Positions 21,691-33,449 are shown, numbered from the stretch's first letter. The stretch is 64,000 nt of DNA from Ichthyophis bannanicus (GCA_033557465.1 CM066031.1:173011043-173075042), one strand, 5' to 3'. Notes: a model not told the origin generated them from the letters alone. Made by a program: numbers and translations.

Positions 21691-22951
21691 TTGAACACTC
21701 TGCACCTGCAGCAATGCTGGCAGCTGGCAGTGTATCTTGATGGCACACTCAGTGAGTGATGCATTCTAGTGGGCGTCAGCCTGAACCTGACAGATATTTT
21801 CCAAGAGGTTGGGTTGGATAGATATTCACCCATGGAGCTCCAGCTTTTTGAGAGTATTTATTATGCCAATTTAGATTATTCCATCTAAATCCTATAGGCA
21901 CCTAGACAGTTTTTCTCTATTTGCACCAACTCAATGGAACACATTACCCCCAGCGATATGCCAATAGCGCGAGTGCACTTAATGCCATCCCAAGAATTGG
22001 CAGTAAGTGTACTTGTGTGCTGGTATGTTAGCAGTGCGCTAATGACAGAGGAATGGCGTCCAAAATTTAGTCTCTATGCTAGTTTTTACATTCAAATGTG
22101 TACAACAACGTACCATTTAATAAACATTCCCATATGTAAAAAAGTGAGTGAAAGGAAATTAAACTGCCATTTTTATTTTATGATAATATCTGACAAGGTC
22201 CCAGTGTTGATCTAGATGCAAAGTCAACTATATTCTGAGGATTTAAGGGCTTGAGGATAGAGAAGGGCTTTGGGATAAAAACAGGAATTAATCAGGAAAC
22301 CTCTTAAACTTCCTTTTTTGGGGGGTGGGGGGAGGAGAGGGAGGATGGTTAGATATAAACAGTCAAAGGTTTCCAGAGAATGATGAATACTCTAGACTAG
22401 CTTTCCACCTTCCACATAAGTTAAGGAGCTAGATTTCTCTTCTTATATTTGAGTTAATGTACAAGGTGCAGAACATCTGGTGAAGTTACATCTAAAGAAA
22501 CTGTTTCTGGATCAAGACCTTTCCTACAAATCTACAAAGGTGTTCTACGCAAGCAAGTGAGATTGTTGGGGTTAGAGATAAGTACCTGAGCAAAAACTCC
22601 TCTTAGTGTGGATTGGAGAACCACTAGTTATAGGAAACACTAGATCTGGGAAGCAATTATTTTAGAAAGCACTAGCACATGTTTTTTTAACTTATGTTTT
22701 TCAGTTAGAGTGGAGGAGTAGCCTAGTGGCTAAAGCAATAGCCTCCTATCCAAAAGAACAGCGTTTGATTCCCACTAGCAGCCACTGTGACCTTGGACAA
22801 ATCATTTTACCCTCCATTTCCTCAGACAAAGAGGCCTGGCAATCTACTTCAGTTAATACATTGCCAAAAAGGTCTAGGGACTGCTGGGTCAGTGTTGACT
22901 TTATTGCACATACATTTTTTTTAATCTACTACCAGTCCCCCATCCAAGGTT
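21691..22951. other. Non-coding sequence between mariner and L2
   Basis: Up to 22362 this belongs to the duplicated block and includes the empty TTA site for element C. Beyond that I see no gene. The segment 22700-22950 ('GTGGAGGAGTAGCCTAGTGGCTAA', written here as GAGTAGCCTAGTGGCTAA at 22713-22734, with GTTTGATTCCC near 22766) has a tRNA-like A-box and B-box followed by text typical of tRNA-headed SINEs, so a SINE fragment is likely there. Confidence 0.45.
22700..22920 (+). mobile_element. Probable tRNA-derived SINE fragment
   Basis: The A-box-like TAGCCTAGTGGCTAA (near 22719-22734) and the B-box-like GTTTGATTCCC (near 22764-22774) are 30-35 bases apart, as in a tRNA gene. They are followed by a 'CACTGTGACCTTGGACAAATCA' type stretch well known from vertebrate SINE bodies. 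The tail is not clear. This looks like an ordinary SINE, unlike the modules in the compound elements. Confidence 0.55.
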
Positions 22952-23575
22952 AAGATGTTATTTATTTATTTAACTTTTCTTCTATACCACGCTATTTAGA
23001 TCAGTGCAGTATACATTCAAAACATAACATACTACTGTGCAGCAAGCTGCATTGTATTTACAATGAACAGGGGAAGAAAAACTTGGGTATAACTGGGGAA
23101 AAACTATTTACATTTCATATACATTGGTGCATACATTCCTAGATCTAGGAAATTTGGGTGGGGGGAATCACGCTGGCTAACCGTTTTCTTGCTGGGTATG
23201 TAAGCTGGAGTGGTTTGGGTGGGTAGATGGAGTGCTTATTACTTGCTTTCCTGGATTAGTTTTAGGGTAGTAACATAAGAACAAATGGTGTTTCAGCGCT
23301 TTTCTGAATAGGACCAGGTTCATGATGGTTCGAATATCTGTGGGGAGGGCATTCCAGGCTCTGGGCGCCTATATCGCGAAGGTTCTATTGGCCGTTGCCT
23401 TTGTGCATTTTGTCATTGCTTTAGGGACCTCTAATTTGTTCATCATTGTGGATCTTCTGTTTCTATTATCCAATAATCTGTGAATCAGCTTGCTGATGGG
23501 CGTGGGGGGCTGATTATTTAGTGCTTTGAAGGTCAGGACTAGAATCTTGTAGTGTATTCTAGCCTGTACAGGTAA

Positions 23576-25023
23576 CTAGTGGAGTTTCATCAAGACTGGC
23601 GTTATGAGGTCCATCCTTGCTACTCCTACTAGGACTCTCGCGGCTGAGTTCATTGTGAGCTGGAGCGGACTTAGCGTTGCCTGTGGTTGTCCTTGAAGGA
23701 TTACATTGACGAAATCCAGGTGTGGAATAACTAAAGCTTGGTAGATCATTCGGTAGTCGGCAAGGTCAAGCAGTGGTCGTAGGTGTCGTAATGTTCGTAT
23801 CTTATTGTATACTGCTTTTACAGTGTTTCCTATATGAGTTTTCATGTCCAGCCATTGGTCGAGTGTAATGCCTAGATAGCGGATTGAGGTTTTAGTTTTC
23901 AGTTTGGCAATGTTGACTTGTAATGAAGGTGGTGGGGTAAAATCCTGGTTCCTCATGATGAAGAGGACATCCGTTTTGCTGTGGTTGATCCATAGGTTTT
24001 GCAAGAGTAGCCAGTCTGCTACTGCTTCAAAGCATCTTATTATTGGAGAAAAATCTGGCTGGTCAGTCGTAAATGGGATGTATAGCAAGATATCGTCCGC
24101 ATAGGCAAGACAGTTGACATTGAACGCTCGGATCAAGGCACAGATGGGCTGCATATAAATGTTAAACATCAATGCAGATAGTGAGGATCCCTGCAGCACA
24201 CCTTGTTTCTGTAGAAATGGTTCTGAGGTCGTGGAGCCAGTCCTTACTTGTTGCCATCTGTTGGACAGGTATGATTTGCACAAGTTCAGTACTGTGCCTT
24301 GTATCCCTTTTTCTTCAAGGCGTTTTATTAGTATCTCGTGGTTCACCGAGTCCAAGGCCGCTGCGATGTCAAAGAAGATGGGGACAAATCCTTGGTGAAT
24401 GTTGTCAATTCCGGAAACTAGGTTGTTGAAGAGGGTAGTGAGTAAGGTGTCCACACCGTCTGCCTCCTTAAACCATGTTGGGAAGGATCCAGTGGGACTT
24501 CGGTGTCAACATGTTGTTGGATTTGTCGCTGGACTATCTTTTCGATTATTTTGGCAAGCAGGGGGATGCTTGAAATAGGTCTATAAGACTCAACTTTGGT
24601 TGGGTCCATTCTGCTGTTCTTCAAGAGTGGTCTGATTGATGTGTGTTTTAAGCTCTGTGGAAACGATCCCATTGAGAGTGATAGATTCAATATTTTGGTC
24701 AGGAATTGGCTTAGGTGACGGCGTAGCTCTTTTATCCAGAGGGCTGGACAAGGATCATTGGGTGCAGTAGTGAGGTTGATAGAAGCAATAGTGTCTTCAA
24801 CCTCTTTGCTAAATATCTCATTGAATTTGAACAGAGGTGCTGGCTGTGGCATTTTTTGCAGGGTGGAGTGGTTTGTGGCAGGTATGCTCTTGTCCGTCTG
24901 GATCATCTTTGATTGTAGATATTCGGAGTAGTCCTGTGGCGGTGGCATGTGTTGTTGATCCGATGCTGGATTGCCCGTTAGGGTTTTTGCGATATTGAAC
25001 AAGTCATGTGGCTTGTTTATTGA
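23576..25023 (-). pseudogene. L2 reverse transcriptase, frameshifted
   Basis: Two overlapping frames make up the RT. 25002-24418 covers NKPHDLFNIAKTL, the linker, VESYRPISSIPLLAKIIEKIV and SQHGL. 24454-23576 covers the DIAAALDSVNHEIL block with the catalytic Asp, GVLQGSSLSALMFNIYMQPI and YADDILLY with the Asp pair. A frameshift sits near 24440-24455, and the C-terminal ~100 residues run out at 23576. Otherwise it parallels the 624-aa frame at 1098-2972. Confidence 0.8.
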
Positions 25024-25028
25024 CCGCT

Positions 25029-28000
25029 TTGTTGTTGTTGTTAAGTGCCGTCGAGTCGGAGTCGACTCATGGCGACCCTCTGGATAGCTATCCTAAATTG
25101 TGTTCGGTCTTCAGTCAGGCGGCTCATTGTTGACAGACTGGTACCCGTAGCTGCTGTTATTGTAGCGATCCATCTCATTGCTGGCCTTCCTCTTTTGCGT
25201 TGACCTTCTATCTTGCCAAGCATGATGTCTTTCTCTAATGATCTCTCTCTTCGCATGATGTGTCCGAAGTATGAAAGTCGAAGTCTTGTCATCTGAGCTT
25301 CTAAAGAAAGCTTAGGTTTGATCTCCTCTAGTACCGATTGGTTTGTTCTTCGGGCAGTCCATGGTATACACAGTATTCGCCGCCAGCACCATAATTCAAA
25401 GGCATCAATTTTCTTCCTGTCTGTCTTTTTCACTGTCCAGCTTTCACATCCATATGATGTTATTGAAAATACCATGGCTTGAACAAGTCAAATCTTTGTA
25501 TGGAGAGAGACATCTCTGCTCTTGAGAATCTTATCTAGGTCTTTCATAGCCATTCTGCCAAGAGCAATGCGTCATCTGATTTCTTGACCGCTTGTTGCTT
25601 CTTTATTGATAGTTGATCCAAGTAGGTTAAAGTTGTTCACGATTTCAATTTCTTCTCCTTCAACGATGAACCTGTTGATTATGCCAGTTGTCATGATCTT
25701 TGTCTTCTTTACATTAAGGTGCAGGCCCATTTTGAGACTATGTTCTTTGATTGTGAGAAGCAAATGTTTCAGATCATCTTCACTTTCAGCCAGTAATGTG
25801 GTATCATCAGCATAGCGAAGGTTGTTGATGAGTCTTCCACCAATCTTCACACCTCTGTTGTCTTCATACAGTCCTGCTTCTCTGATGATTTGTTCTGCAT
25901 ATAAATTAAACAGGTAGGGGGAAAGTATGCAGCCTTGTCTTACACCTTTGCTTATTTTAAACCATTCTGTTTCTCCTTGTTCCGTTCGAACTGTTGCTTC
26001 TTGATCAATGTACAGATTGCGCAAGAGAACGATCAGGTGTTCTGGTATACCCATGCTTCTTAATGTGGCCCAGAGTTTCTCATGGTTTACACAGTCAAAA
26101 GCCTTGCTATAGTCGATAAAGCACAAATAGATATACTTTTGGTATTCTTTAGTCTTTTCAAGGATCCATCTCACATCCGCATTGATGTCTCTCGTTCCTC
26201 GTCCTTTCCTGAACCCTGCTTGCACTTCAGGTAGTTCTTGTTCTAGGTATGGCTGTAGTCTCTTTTGAATAATCTTCAGTAGAATCTTGCTGGCATGTGG
26301 GATCAGAGCGATTGTGCGATAATTTCCACAGTCAGTTGGATCACCTTTCTTTAGTATTGCTACAAACACAGATCTTTTCCAGTCAGTTGGCCATGATGTT
26401 GTCTTCCATATTTCTTGGCAGAGCCTTGTAAGTACGGTAACAGCTGCATCAGATTGCTGCAATACTTCTATGGGAATGCTATCAATGCCTGGTGCTTTGT
26501 TCTTTGATAAGGCTTTCAATGCTGCTTCAACTTCTTCTTTCATCACCAATGGTTCCTGATCATAAGGTATAGGTTGAAACGGCTGTTGGTCCACTTGATC
26601 TTTATCATATAAAAACTCTGCATATTCCTTCCACCTTTTCTTGATCTTCTCAGCATCATTCAACATAGAACCTTGAGCATCTTGTAACATTCCAATTCGA
26701 CGCTGGAACTTTTTCTTTAACTCTCGCAGCTTTAGGAAAGCCGATCTTGTTCTTCCTCTAATAGTTTCTGCTTCTATTTCCTTGCAAGTGTCATTGTAGT
26801 ACTTTTCTTTGTCCTGTCTTGCTGCACGTTGGAAATCGCTGTTGAGTTCTGCGATTGTCTTTCTTTCTCCTTTGGCTTTAGCTTCTCTGCGTTTCTGGGC
26901 AATTTTCAGAGTTTCTTCCCTCATCCATTTTGGCCGTTTTTGCTTTTTCACCTTTTGTAGAGACTTCTCGCTTTCTTCCAGCACAACTTTCTTGACGTCA
27001 TTCCATAACTCTTCCGGAGCTCTGTCATTTGTATCTAAAGCAGCAAATTGATTTTGCAGGCAGTCTTTAAATTCCAGTGGTATATTCTCAAGGTCATATT
27101 TTGCTGCATTCATGAGTGGTTTGCTCTTTTTCAACTTTAGCTTGAGTTTGCATTCTAGTAGTTGATGATCTGTACCACAGTCAGCTCCAGGTTTTGTCTT
27201 TGTTGATGTTACAGAGCTTTTCCATCGTTGACTTCCATAGATGTAGTCAATTTGATTTTTATACAATCCATTGGGTGAAGTCCATGTGTACAGTCGCCGC
27301 TTGTGTTGCTGGAAGAAGGTGTTTGAGATGAATAGATCATTGGTCTTGCAGAATTCTATCAATCTTTCTCCAGCTTCATTTCTGTTGCCAAGTCCATATT
27401 TTCCAACTACTTTGCCTTCTTCTTTGTTGCCAACTTTTGCGTTCCAGTCACCCATGACTATCAGGATATCCTGTTTGCATGTTCTGTCAATTTCAGCTTG
27501 TACTTGTTCATAGAACTCTTCAATTTCATTCTCTTCTGCAGCTGTTGTTGGGGCATATACTTGAATTATAGTTGTGTTGATAGGCAATCCTCGTAGACGA
27601 ATAGAGATTAAGCGTTCGCTGACTGCATTGTATTTCATTACAGTTCTTGCAAGTTTCTTCTTTATTATAAATGCAACACCATTTCTTCTTTGTCTTTCAT
27701 TTCCAGCATAGTAGACCATGTGTAAACCGCAACTGAACTCTGGAAGTTGCGGGTTATAAAGGTATGCTAAATAAAAAAATTAAAAAAAATCTGATGCAAA
27801 GTGCCCGATGCCAGTCCATTTCAGTTCGCTGACACCCAACAGATCAAGTTGTACACGTTCCATTTCATTCTTGACCACCTCCAACTTCCCTTGGTTCATG
27901 CTTCGTACGTTCCATGTTCCAATGTGTAAGACATCTTTACAGCTTCTGACTCTCATTTCATGCGCAGCTACATCAGCAGTCAGACTTCCCGAGGGCTTTG

Positions 28001-28060
28001 ATCCAACCACATCATAAATGCTGGCTTTACTCTGAAAAGTCTTCAGCTCTTCCCCAGTAG
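25029..28060 (-). mobile_element. RTE/BovB-type LINE nested in the L2
   Basis: The 3' end on the minus strand is a (TTAACAACAACA)-type tail after a 'GTCGACTCC...GGCACTTAAC' block, which is characteristic of RTE elements of the BovB/RTE1 group. It inserted in the L2 linker. The 5' boundary is set by where L2-like residues end and RTE-like residues (KTFQSKASIYDV) begin, so it is uncertain by tens of bases. I could not read a clear target duplication. Confidence 0.82.
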
Positions 28061-28100
28061 CTAGTTGAGTGTCTGTATGATATTGCTTCCTTTTCTCCAT
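25041..28100 (-). pseudogene. RTE/BovB ORF2 (endonuclease and reverse transcriptase), interrupted
   Basis: This is a single polyprotein with an APE endonuclease and RT. Upstream part: MRVRSCKDVLHIGTWNVRSMN and ELKWTGIGHFASD. An insertion at 27721-27788 breaks the frame. A 715-residue frame follows (27719-25572): RRNGVAFII, VYAPTTAAEENEIEEFY, VMGDWNAKVG, HKRRLYTWTSP and GTDHQLLE (endonuclease). The RT blocks are NKAPGIDSIP, GNYRTIALIPHASK, CFIDYSKAFDCVNH, GVRQGCILSPYLFNLY and YADDTTLLA, with the catalytic Asp residues intact. The frame stops at a TGA after ATSGQEIR, a likely CpG decay of an Arg codon. The C-terminal part is open again at 25475-25041 (YGCESWTV, LRLSYFGHIMRRE, RKRGRPAMRWI). Much better preserved than its host L2, as expected for a younger insertion. 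Confidence 0.88.
27721..27788 (+). mobile_element. Short LINE/SINE 3'-end insertion inside the RTE
   Basis: This reads GTAAACCGCAACTGAACTC, then GGTTATAAAGGTATG, then a TAAATAAAAAA tail. That is the 3' end of an L2-like or L2-mobilised short element on the plus strand. It separates HFASD from HMVYYAGNE of the RTE frame. Confidence 0.7.
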
Positions 28101-28129
28101 TATTTCATCTCGGTGTGTTTTCAAGTATG

Positions 28130-29527
28130 CGTTATATGCATATTGTGCTTTGGTGGATTGAGTTCGGCGCCAATGTCTCTCGGGTTTGCGCAGATGGAGG
28201 AGTGAAGCTCACAGTTCTGTAGAGTACCATGGTGCGTGTTCACATTTCCTTGGTTTCTTGCTCGTGGGTGAGGGGCAGGCGATGGCTCTGAAGCTGTCAT
28301 CCCAGTTAGATACCATTTTGTCTAGATCGGAGGTTGTGCTAATAAGTAGTGGGAGGACTTTCTCGAGGACTTCTTCTCTATCAAAGGGCCAAAAACATCT
28401 TGCTGGTGTTCTGAGGAGGTTGTGTTAATAAGTAGTGGGAGGACATTCTCGAGGACTTCTTCTCTATCAAAGGGCTGAAAACGTTTTGCTGGTGTTCTGA
28501 GGAGGGTATTGACTTTGTTGCTGTTCTGGTTATCGTGGGTAGTAGGTATGTAGAATCTGAGCAGGCTATGGTCGGACCAGGGTACTGGCGTTATAGATAG
28601 CATCAAGTCTTGGGTTGTGACAGCCTCTGTTTGTGGAGCGAAGATCAAATCTAGTTTACCTCCCTTCACGTGTGTGGGAGAATCAACAATTAGTTTGTAG
28701 CCCAGCTCGTCAAGGGCTTCGAGGTGGGCGGTCGCTTGGACATCTTGTAGGGAAGGCAAGTTGAAATTGCTTAGTAGCCAGTTCGGGGATCGTGGATTGT
28801 TTGAATTACAGGCGAGGTTTATTATTGTCGAGAGATCTTCTGGTGACAATGTCGGTGCTCAGTAAAGTAAGTTGATCGAGCAGTGATCGTTTACTATAGT
28901 GATCGTATCCAGGTGGGTTGTGCTGGTGGCGTTGCTTAGTTTAAATTGAAATCCGGCTCTGGCGAGGAAGAGTGCTCCACCTCCCCTTTGGTTGGTCCTG
29001 TGGCAGGCGTATAGTGAGAAGTCTGGAGATAACATCTGATTGATGAGTACATTGTCACAGTCGGATAGCCATGTCTACATGATCATTAGAATGTCAAGAT
29101 CATGCAGGGTTATCAGATCAGTGACTGCTGGCCAATTCGTGCGTATTGACCTGGCGTTTATGAGGGCGCACTTCAGCAGACGTTGGTGTTGATGTCTCTT
29201 GGTTTGGGTCTTCTTGATACTTTGTAGTGAAATGTGTAGTAAGTGGGGGTGAAATGTGTTGTTGATTTCTGATGGGGTGTGGTGAGGGTTTTCCGTCCAT
29301 CTCCTCCCGTTGCTGCGGAGGATCGGGATGTAGGTGGTGCATGGATAGAAGGCGTGTGAGGTGCTGGGAAGCGCAGAGGTAAGAAAAATACAGATTAATG
29401 AAAAGATTGGGTGCATCGTGAGGTTGCTCCTGGAGTGTTCCAGATGTAAATGCAGGAGGATGCTTGTTCGTGGGTGTGTGTACCAACTCCTGTGTCTTGA
29501 TGCAAAAGAGCCGAGTAGGGCAGGCAA
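28130..29527 (-). pseudogene. L2 apurinic endonuclease region, fragmented
   Basis: The recognisable pieces in order are CALINARSIRTNWPAVTDL, a stop near DILMIM, then TNQRGGGALFLAR in the unlisted interval near 28980. Next is SPEDLSTIINLA...NWLLSNFNLPSL, then DLIFAPQ, TPVPWSDHSLLRF (the SDH motif of the endonuclease) and RFQPFDREEVLENVLPLL. An 86-bp tandem duplication then shifts the frame. The linker resumes as LRKPERHWRRTQSTKAQYAYNAYLK up to the RTE insertion. Confidence 0.72.
28331..28502. repeat. 86-bp tandem duplication in the L2 linker
   Basis: Two head-to-tail copies (28331-28416 and 28417-28502) differ at several positions, so the duplication is old. It repeats the codons for the FDREEVLENVLPLLINTTS segment and breaks the frame. 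Confidence 0.85.
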
Positions 29528-29830
29528 GCGTTGGTCCTATCGTAGTGATGGGTACGGTTCGAATGATCACAGACGAGCTATATGGATGAGAACACGTGTG
29601 GCTAGGCAGTTGAATTATCTGGAGCTACTAAGGGGCATGTTTACTAAACATTCCTAACGTGCGGGGCCGTGCTAGTGTGCCTGTGCCATATAAGGAGTGG
29701 GCGGTTCAGGCAGAAAATAGAAAAAAAACGGTAGTAAGCAACCGGACGTGTGTGCGTCGCGCTAATGTGCGGGGGTCGACATTAGCGCGTGGAAAGGCAA
29801 AGTGGCGCGCTGCTGAGTATACAAAACAAC

Positions 29831-29900
29831 AGAGCCGTGGTACAACAGTGAAGACACTGACCAATGGTGCAGGGGCCATGGGTTCAATCCCCCAGTGTGC
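29831..29900 (+). repeat. tRNA-like module 1 of copy A
   Basis: B-box GGTTCAATCC at 29881-29890. The A-box region (29838-29850) is degenerate. About 200 bases inside the left terminus. Confidence 0.5.
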
Positions 29901-29969
29901 GCAACGACAAAGGTCAGCTGAGGCAGTAACTGTAATGATTAACATTGTTTTAGGAGGCAAATTAATTTG

Positions 29970-30330
29970 GAACGGCATAAGGCAGCGCACAGTTATTTTT
30001 GGGCGGCAGAAGGCGGCGCACAGTGCTTTTTGGGCGGCATAAGGCGGCGCACAGTTATTTTTGGGCAGCAGAAGGCGGCGCACAGTGCTTTTTGGGCGGC
30101 ATAAGGCGGCGCACAGTTATTTTTGGGCAGCAGAAGGCGGCGCACAGTGCTTTTTGGGCGGCATAAGGCAGCGCACAGTTATTTTTGGGCAGCAGAAGGC
30201 GGCGCACAGTGCTTTTTGGGCGGCATAAGGCGGCGCACAGTTATTTTTGGGCAGCAGAAGGCGGCGCACTGGTCCCCTTGGGCGGCAGAAGGCGGCGCGC
30301 TGATAGGCACAAGGCGGCGCGCTGATGCAC
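29970..30330. repeat. GGCGGC minisatellite in copy A
   Basis: About six ~61-base units, each two half-units of the form GGCGGCATAAGGCGGCGCACAG followed by TTATTTTTGG or TGCTTTTTGG. Copy B (47740-47910) and copy C (63210-63390) have shorter, more diverged versions, so the array expanded in A. Confidence 0.88.
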
Positions 30331-30341
30331 AAGCACAGGAA

Positions 30342-30412
30342 CAGAGCCACAGCACAATGGTTAAAACACTGACCAATGGTGCAGGGATCAGGGGTTCAAC
30401 TCCTCACAATGC
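30342..30412 (+). repeat. tRNA-like module 2 of copy A
   Basis: A-box CAGCACAATGG (30350-30360) and B-box GGTTCAACTCC (30393-30403), with the 32-base gap usual for a tRNA gene. Confidence 0.6.
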
Positions 30413-30789
30413 CCAGTGAAAAACGCCTGCTGAGGCAGTATGTATTATGTTGTGGAGTGCTGTAGGAGGCTGTATAATTTTATTTTGTTATCACTACTAG
30501 CAAACGCACTCTCCCAGCATGTTAACATACGGCGGCCCATAAGGCACATGTTACAGTGCACTGTTCGCCAAGGCACCCTTGAATGACCCCTATAGGGCAG
30601 CATGTATGTTGCGACACAGGATAATGTATAGTGCACCCTATAGGGATGGCAACCATAAGGTGGCCTACAGGGCGCCCTATGAAGCACCCTCAGAGGCACC
30701 TAATGGGTATAGTAAGCTGAGGGTGGTCTTGCCGGCATAGACATATGTACAGTAAATAAAAATAAAGCTGTGGACAGCCCTATCAAAGG

Positions 30790-30861
30790 GCCCCACTGTG
30801 GGTTTGAACCCATGACCTCTGGCTGCACAGGCAGTGATGTAACCATTGCGCTACAGCTCCA
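30790..30861 (-). repeat. tRNA-like module 3 of copy A
   Basis: A-box TAGCGCAATGG (30853-30843) and B-box GGTTCAAACCC (30810-30800) on the minus strand, both near consensus. It faces modules 1 and 2. Confidence 0.62.
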
Positions 30862-32439
30862 TAGCTGTAAGCAGGCCCCTGGCTGGCTGCAGATAGCCTA
30901 CACGTCACCTCACAGACAGTCTGCTGGTGTCAACAGGATAGGGTTAGGCCACCCGTACCCATGATGCACTGCACATGCAAATTAGCTGTCCGAAGATGGA
31001 CACAAGATGGGGAATGCACCCCCACAGCACCTCGGCCCTGTTGGGGGAAGTGACCGGGTGCACCCACACAGCACCTTGGCCTAGTAGGGGGCACTGACCG
31101 GGTGTTTTACTGGCACAGAGTAGCCACACACTGTTACATCGTGCGGGTACTGTGCTCACCCTGAGTGTGCAATGAGGTGGCCAGGACCAGGTCAACAACA
31201 CCTGCCATGGCTGATGGAGGCCAAGCGGGCGTTCCAAAGCAGTGTTAATGTGTAAGATAGCTAGTTTCTGCACAAACACCATGGATAACCCATCAGGCGC
31301 ACCCCCCCCATGGCAAACATGGTCCCCATCAAGGGATCCACACTCTACCTCCCTGCAAAGGTGGCAGTAGAGGGCAACATCAACCCCAGTCCTGCTGAGG
31401 AACACCACCACCCACCCAGGCAGGCAGCTCCATACACAGCCATAACACAATAGCAGACAGACATAAGCCCAGGGTATGGTAAGCTGCACTCCACCACCAG
31501 ATATTCCCCTGCAGCAAGCCATTATAGCAAGACATTTACCAGCTACAAACAGTCTGCTGGTTAGTCCATAGTGCATGTTCCCAATGGAGATGCATGCACC
31601 CAGAACTGGGCTGTCTACATACACAGCAAGCAGATAGATCAGTGACTGGACCCCAAAGAGAAACCCATATCTATCACATGAGAGAACTACTATACAGCAC
31701 TATGGGGGGGCCTAGCCATGCTGTGGTCACTGCACAGTCAGGGTGAGCATGATCCCCCAGAAGGACATGCTTTGGCCACCCTGTCTGTGTAGGTGGTGGC
31801 CGGACACTACAATATCCCAGCCAATGTCCCTGCCAGGGCCCTATGCCCAGTGCAGATGCATCCTGGCCACGCCACCCTGCCCTGGCTATACCCATGGTAC
31901 CTTGCACCTCATTATGCACATTGACTGGCCAATACTGGCAACAGTGCTGGCAGTGCGGGCTGTTGAAGGGGCTTGCAGCCAACACCCACTGTATAGGCAG
32001 ACACACACTTCCACACCTCTGCCATCATGGTGCTACGATTGAGGGGGTAAGTAGCCTTGCCCACCAAACCGGTCCTGAGCACGGCAAGGCATGGATATGG
32101 TACGCATTACAGCTGGTGGTCACTCCCCAGGGTGGTAAGCACCGTCAGAAGCCAGGCCTGGAGCATGCCCCGCAAACCCTTAAAAGATTGTTTGGATGGG
32201 GTCAACTAGCAGTATGTACGTAACGTATGGATAACTGCCTGCCTGTGCTCCTAGCAAACGTCTCCGAGCTGTGTACCGTATACCTCAGGTGTAGGGTGAC
32301 ATTGGTAAGTTATGCAAGTGCTCGTTTTGGGTGCTGCATGCACGGTCCAATGTTCTGCCTTTCCAGGAGACATTGGCCAATGGGGCCTGTGGGTGTGGGT
32401 GTGTCTGCCCTTGATGGCTGCTGCTTTATGGCACAGATT

Positions 32440-32636
32440 CCCAACTCCAGTCCAGGTTTGCATCACACTGTTCGGGTTTTCCTGCTATCCCTCATGAATA
32501 TGCATGGGCTACATCTACATGCCATGGGGGTGGTGCATAGATATACAGCACAGGCATTTGTATGAGTGTCAGCATGGAACCTGACTGGTGTGTGGCCCAC
32601 CAGGACTGCATTTGGGTGATTCTGCTCTAGGTACTG
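32440..32636. repeat. Foldback repeat inside copy A
   Basis: CCCAACTCCAGTCCAGG at the left and the complementary CCACCAGGACTGCATTTGGG at the right enclose CTCATGAATATGCATG. This is the same hairpin family as 43990-44133, with equivalents at 44578-44775, 50270-50468 and 60670-60860. Confidence 0.65.
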
Positions 32637-32771
32637 CCCCTGTTCATGGTGTCTGTGCTCAGTGGGGTAAAAGATAGCTGTCTTACCATTGCATATGTCC
32701 CCGCCATGAAAGGTGTGTCCTTACTATCACTGTTTAGTTGTGGGAAAAATATGTGGGCAGAATTGGCAGTA

Positions 32772-32850
32772 GCCCCAGCTGGGCTTTGAACCTGTGACCT
32801 TCTGTTCTTGTATGCACTGTCTGTGTGCACTGCACCACTGTGTAGCCACA
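32772..32850 (-). repeat. tRNA-like module 4 of copy A
   Basis: A-box-like CTACACAGTGG (about 32846-32836) and B-box GGTTCAAAGCCC (32792-32781). The spacing is longer than in the other modules because of a GTGCACACAGACAGTG insert. Confidence 0.5.
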
Positions 32851-33215
32851 GATTGGTTGCATTCCCTGGACTGTCCATGACTGTGGATCCGGCAGGACCT
32901 GTCTGTTGCAGTGGACTGTGCCAGCCTGCACATGGCTAGGCCTCTGTCTTCTGTGGTTAGCAGCCACTGCCCCCTGCACCACATGTACTTGTCCGCCAAC
33001 ATGCTGGCATGAACTTCTCTCAGAAAAAGCAGTTGACCTGATTGCAATGTGGCAGTATGGGACTGCATTTGGGGGACTTGGCTGTAGGTAATGCCCATTG
33101 TTGTGGTGTGTGTGTGGTGTTGGGTAAAATATGGGTGTTTTCCCCATGCATACAGGGGTGTCTGCGCTATCTTTATTTAGTGGTGGGTAAAATATAGGGA
33201 CTGGGCTGGCAGGTG

Positions 33216-33293
33216 CCCCAGCTGGGTTTTGAACCTCTGCCCTCTGGTCCTAGAAGTAATGACTCTGTCCGCTGTACCACACTTTGGCCACAG
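33216..33293 (-). repeat. tRNA-like module 5 of copy A
   Basis: A-box TGGTACAGCGG (33279-33269) and B-box GGTTCAAAACCC (33235-33224). In copy B the same module has an anticodon-arm-like stem, CCTCT/AGAGG. Confidence 0.55.
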
Positions 33294-33449
33294 AGACAGT
33301 GCAGCCCCTGGAGGCAGTAAGCCTGGCAGGATGGAGTCACAAACCCTGCTCTACGCAATTCTACTGTGGGCATATGCACCCTGTCTGGTGACAAACGTGC
33401 ACATAAACCCCGGAAATGACCACGGGAAATGTGGGACAAAATATCACCA

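Larger units (their letters stand above)
18976..22362. repeat. Duplicated block, short copy
   Basis: This is a close match, in order, to 45852-47411, 51951-52381, 58082-59177 and 63705-64000. It lacks the two 4.5-kb insertions and a 5.7-kb segment present in the other copy. It holds the intact, empty target sites for both insertions (TAA at 20536-20538, TTA at 22067-22069). The deletion joint is at 20970/20971. The match runs off the window end in the other copy, so the full block is longer. Confidence 0.85.
22952..29590 (-). mobile_element. Decayed L2-type LINE interrupted by an RTE/BovB element
   Basis: This is an L2 copy on the minus strand. Its 3' end with TTTA repeats is at 22952-22970, next to the GTATAGAAG / 'CACGCTATTTAGATCAGTGC' relative of the usual 3' motif. 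The RT region is 23576-25023 and the endonuclease region 28130-29527. The RTE element splits it in the linker between endonuclease and RT: the '...QYHTDTQL' side is at ~28060 and the RSINKPHDLF side at ~25020. Element A cuts in just beyond its 5' end at 29632. Confidence 0.8.

Noticed and set aside
29970..30330. CRISPR-like array
   Set aside because: The ~61-base periodicity is simple head-to-tail repetition with no unique spacers, in a eukaryotic transposon.
29831..30412. Functional tRNA genes in the compound elements
   Set aside because: The A-box and B-box are good, but acceptor and anticodon stems do not pair well and the boxes decay differently in each copy. I call them tRNA-like modules only.
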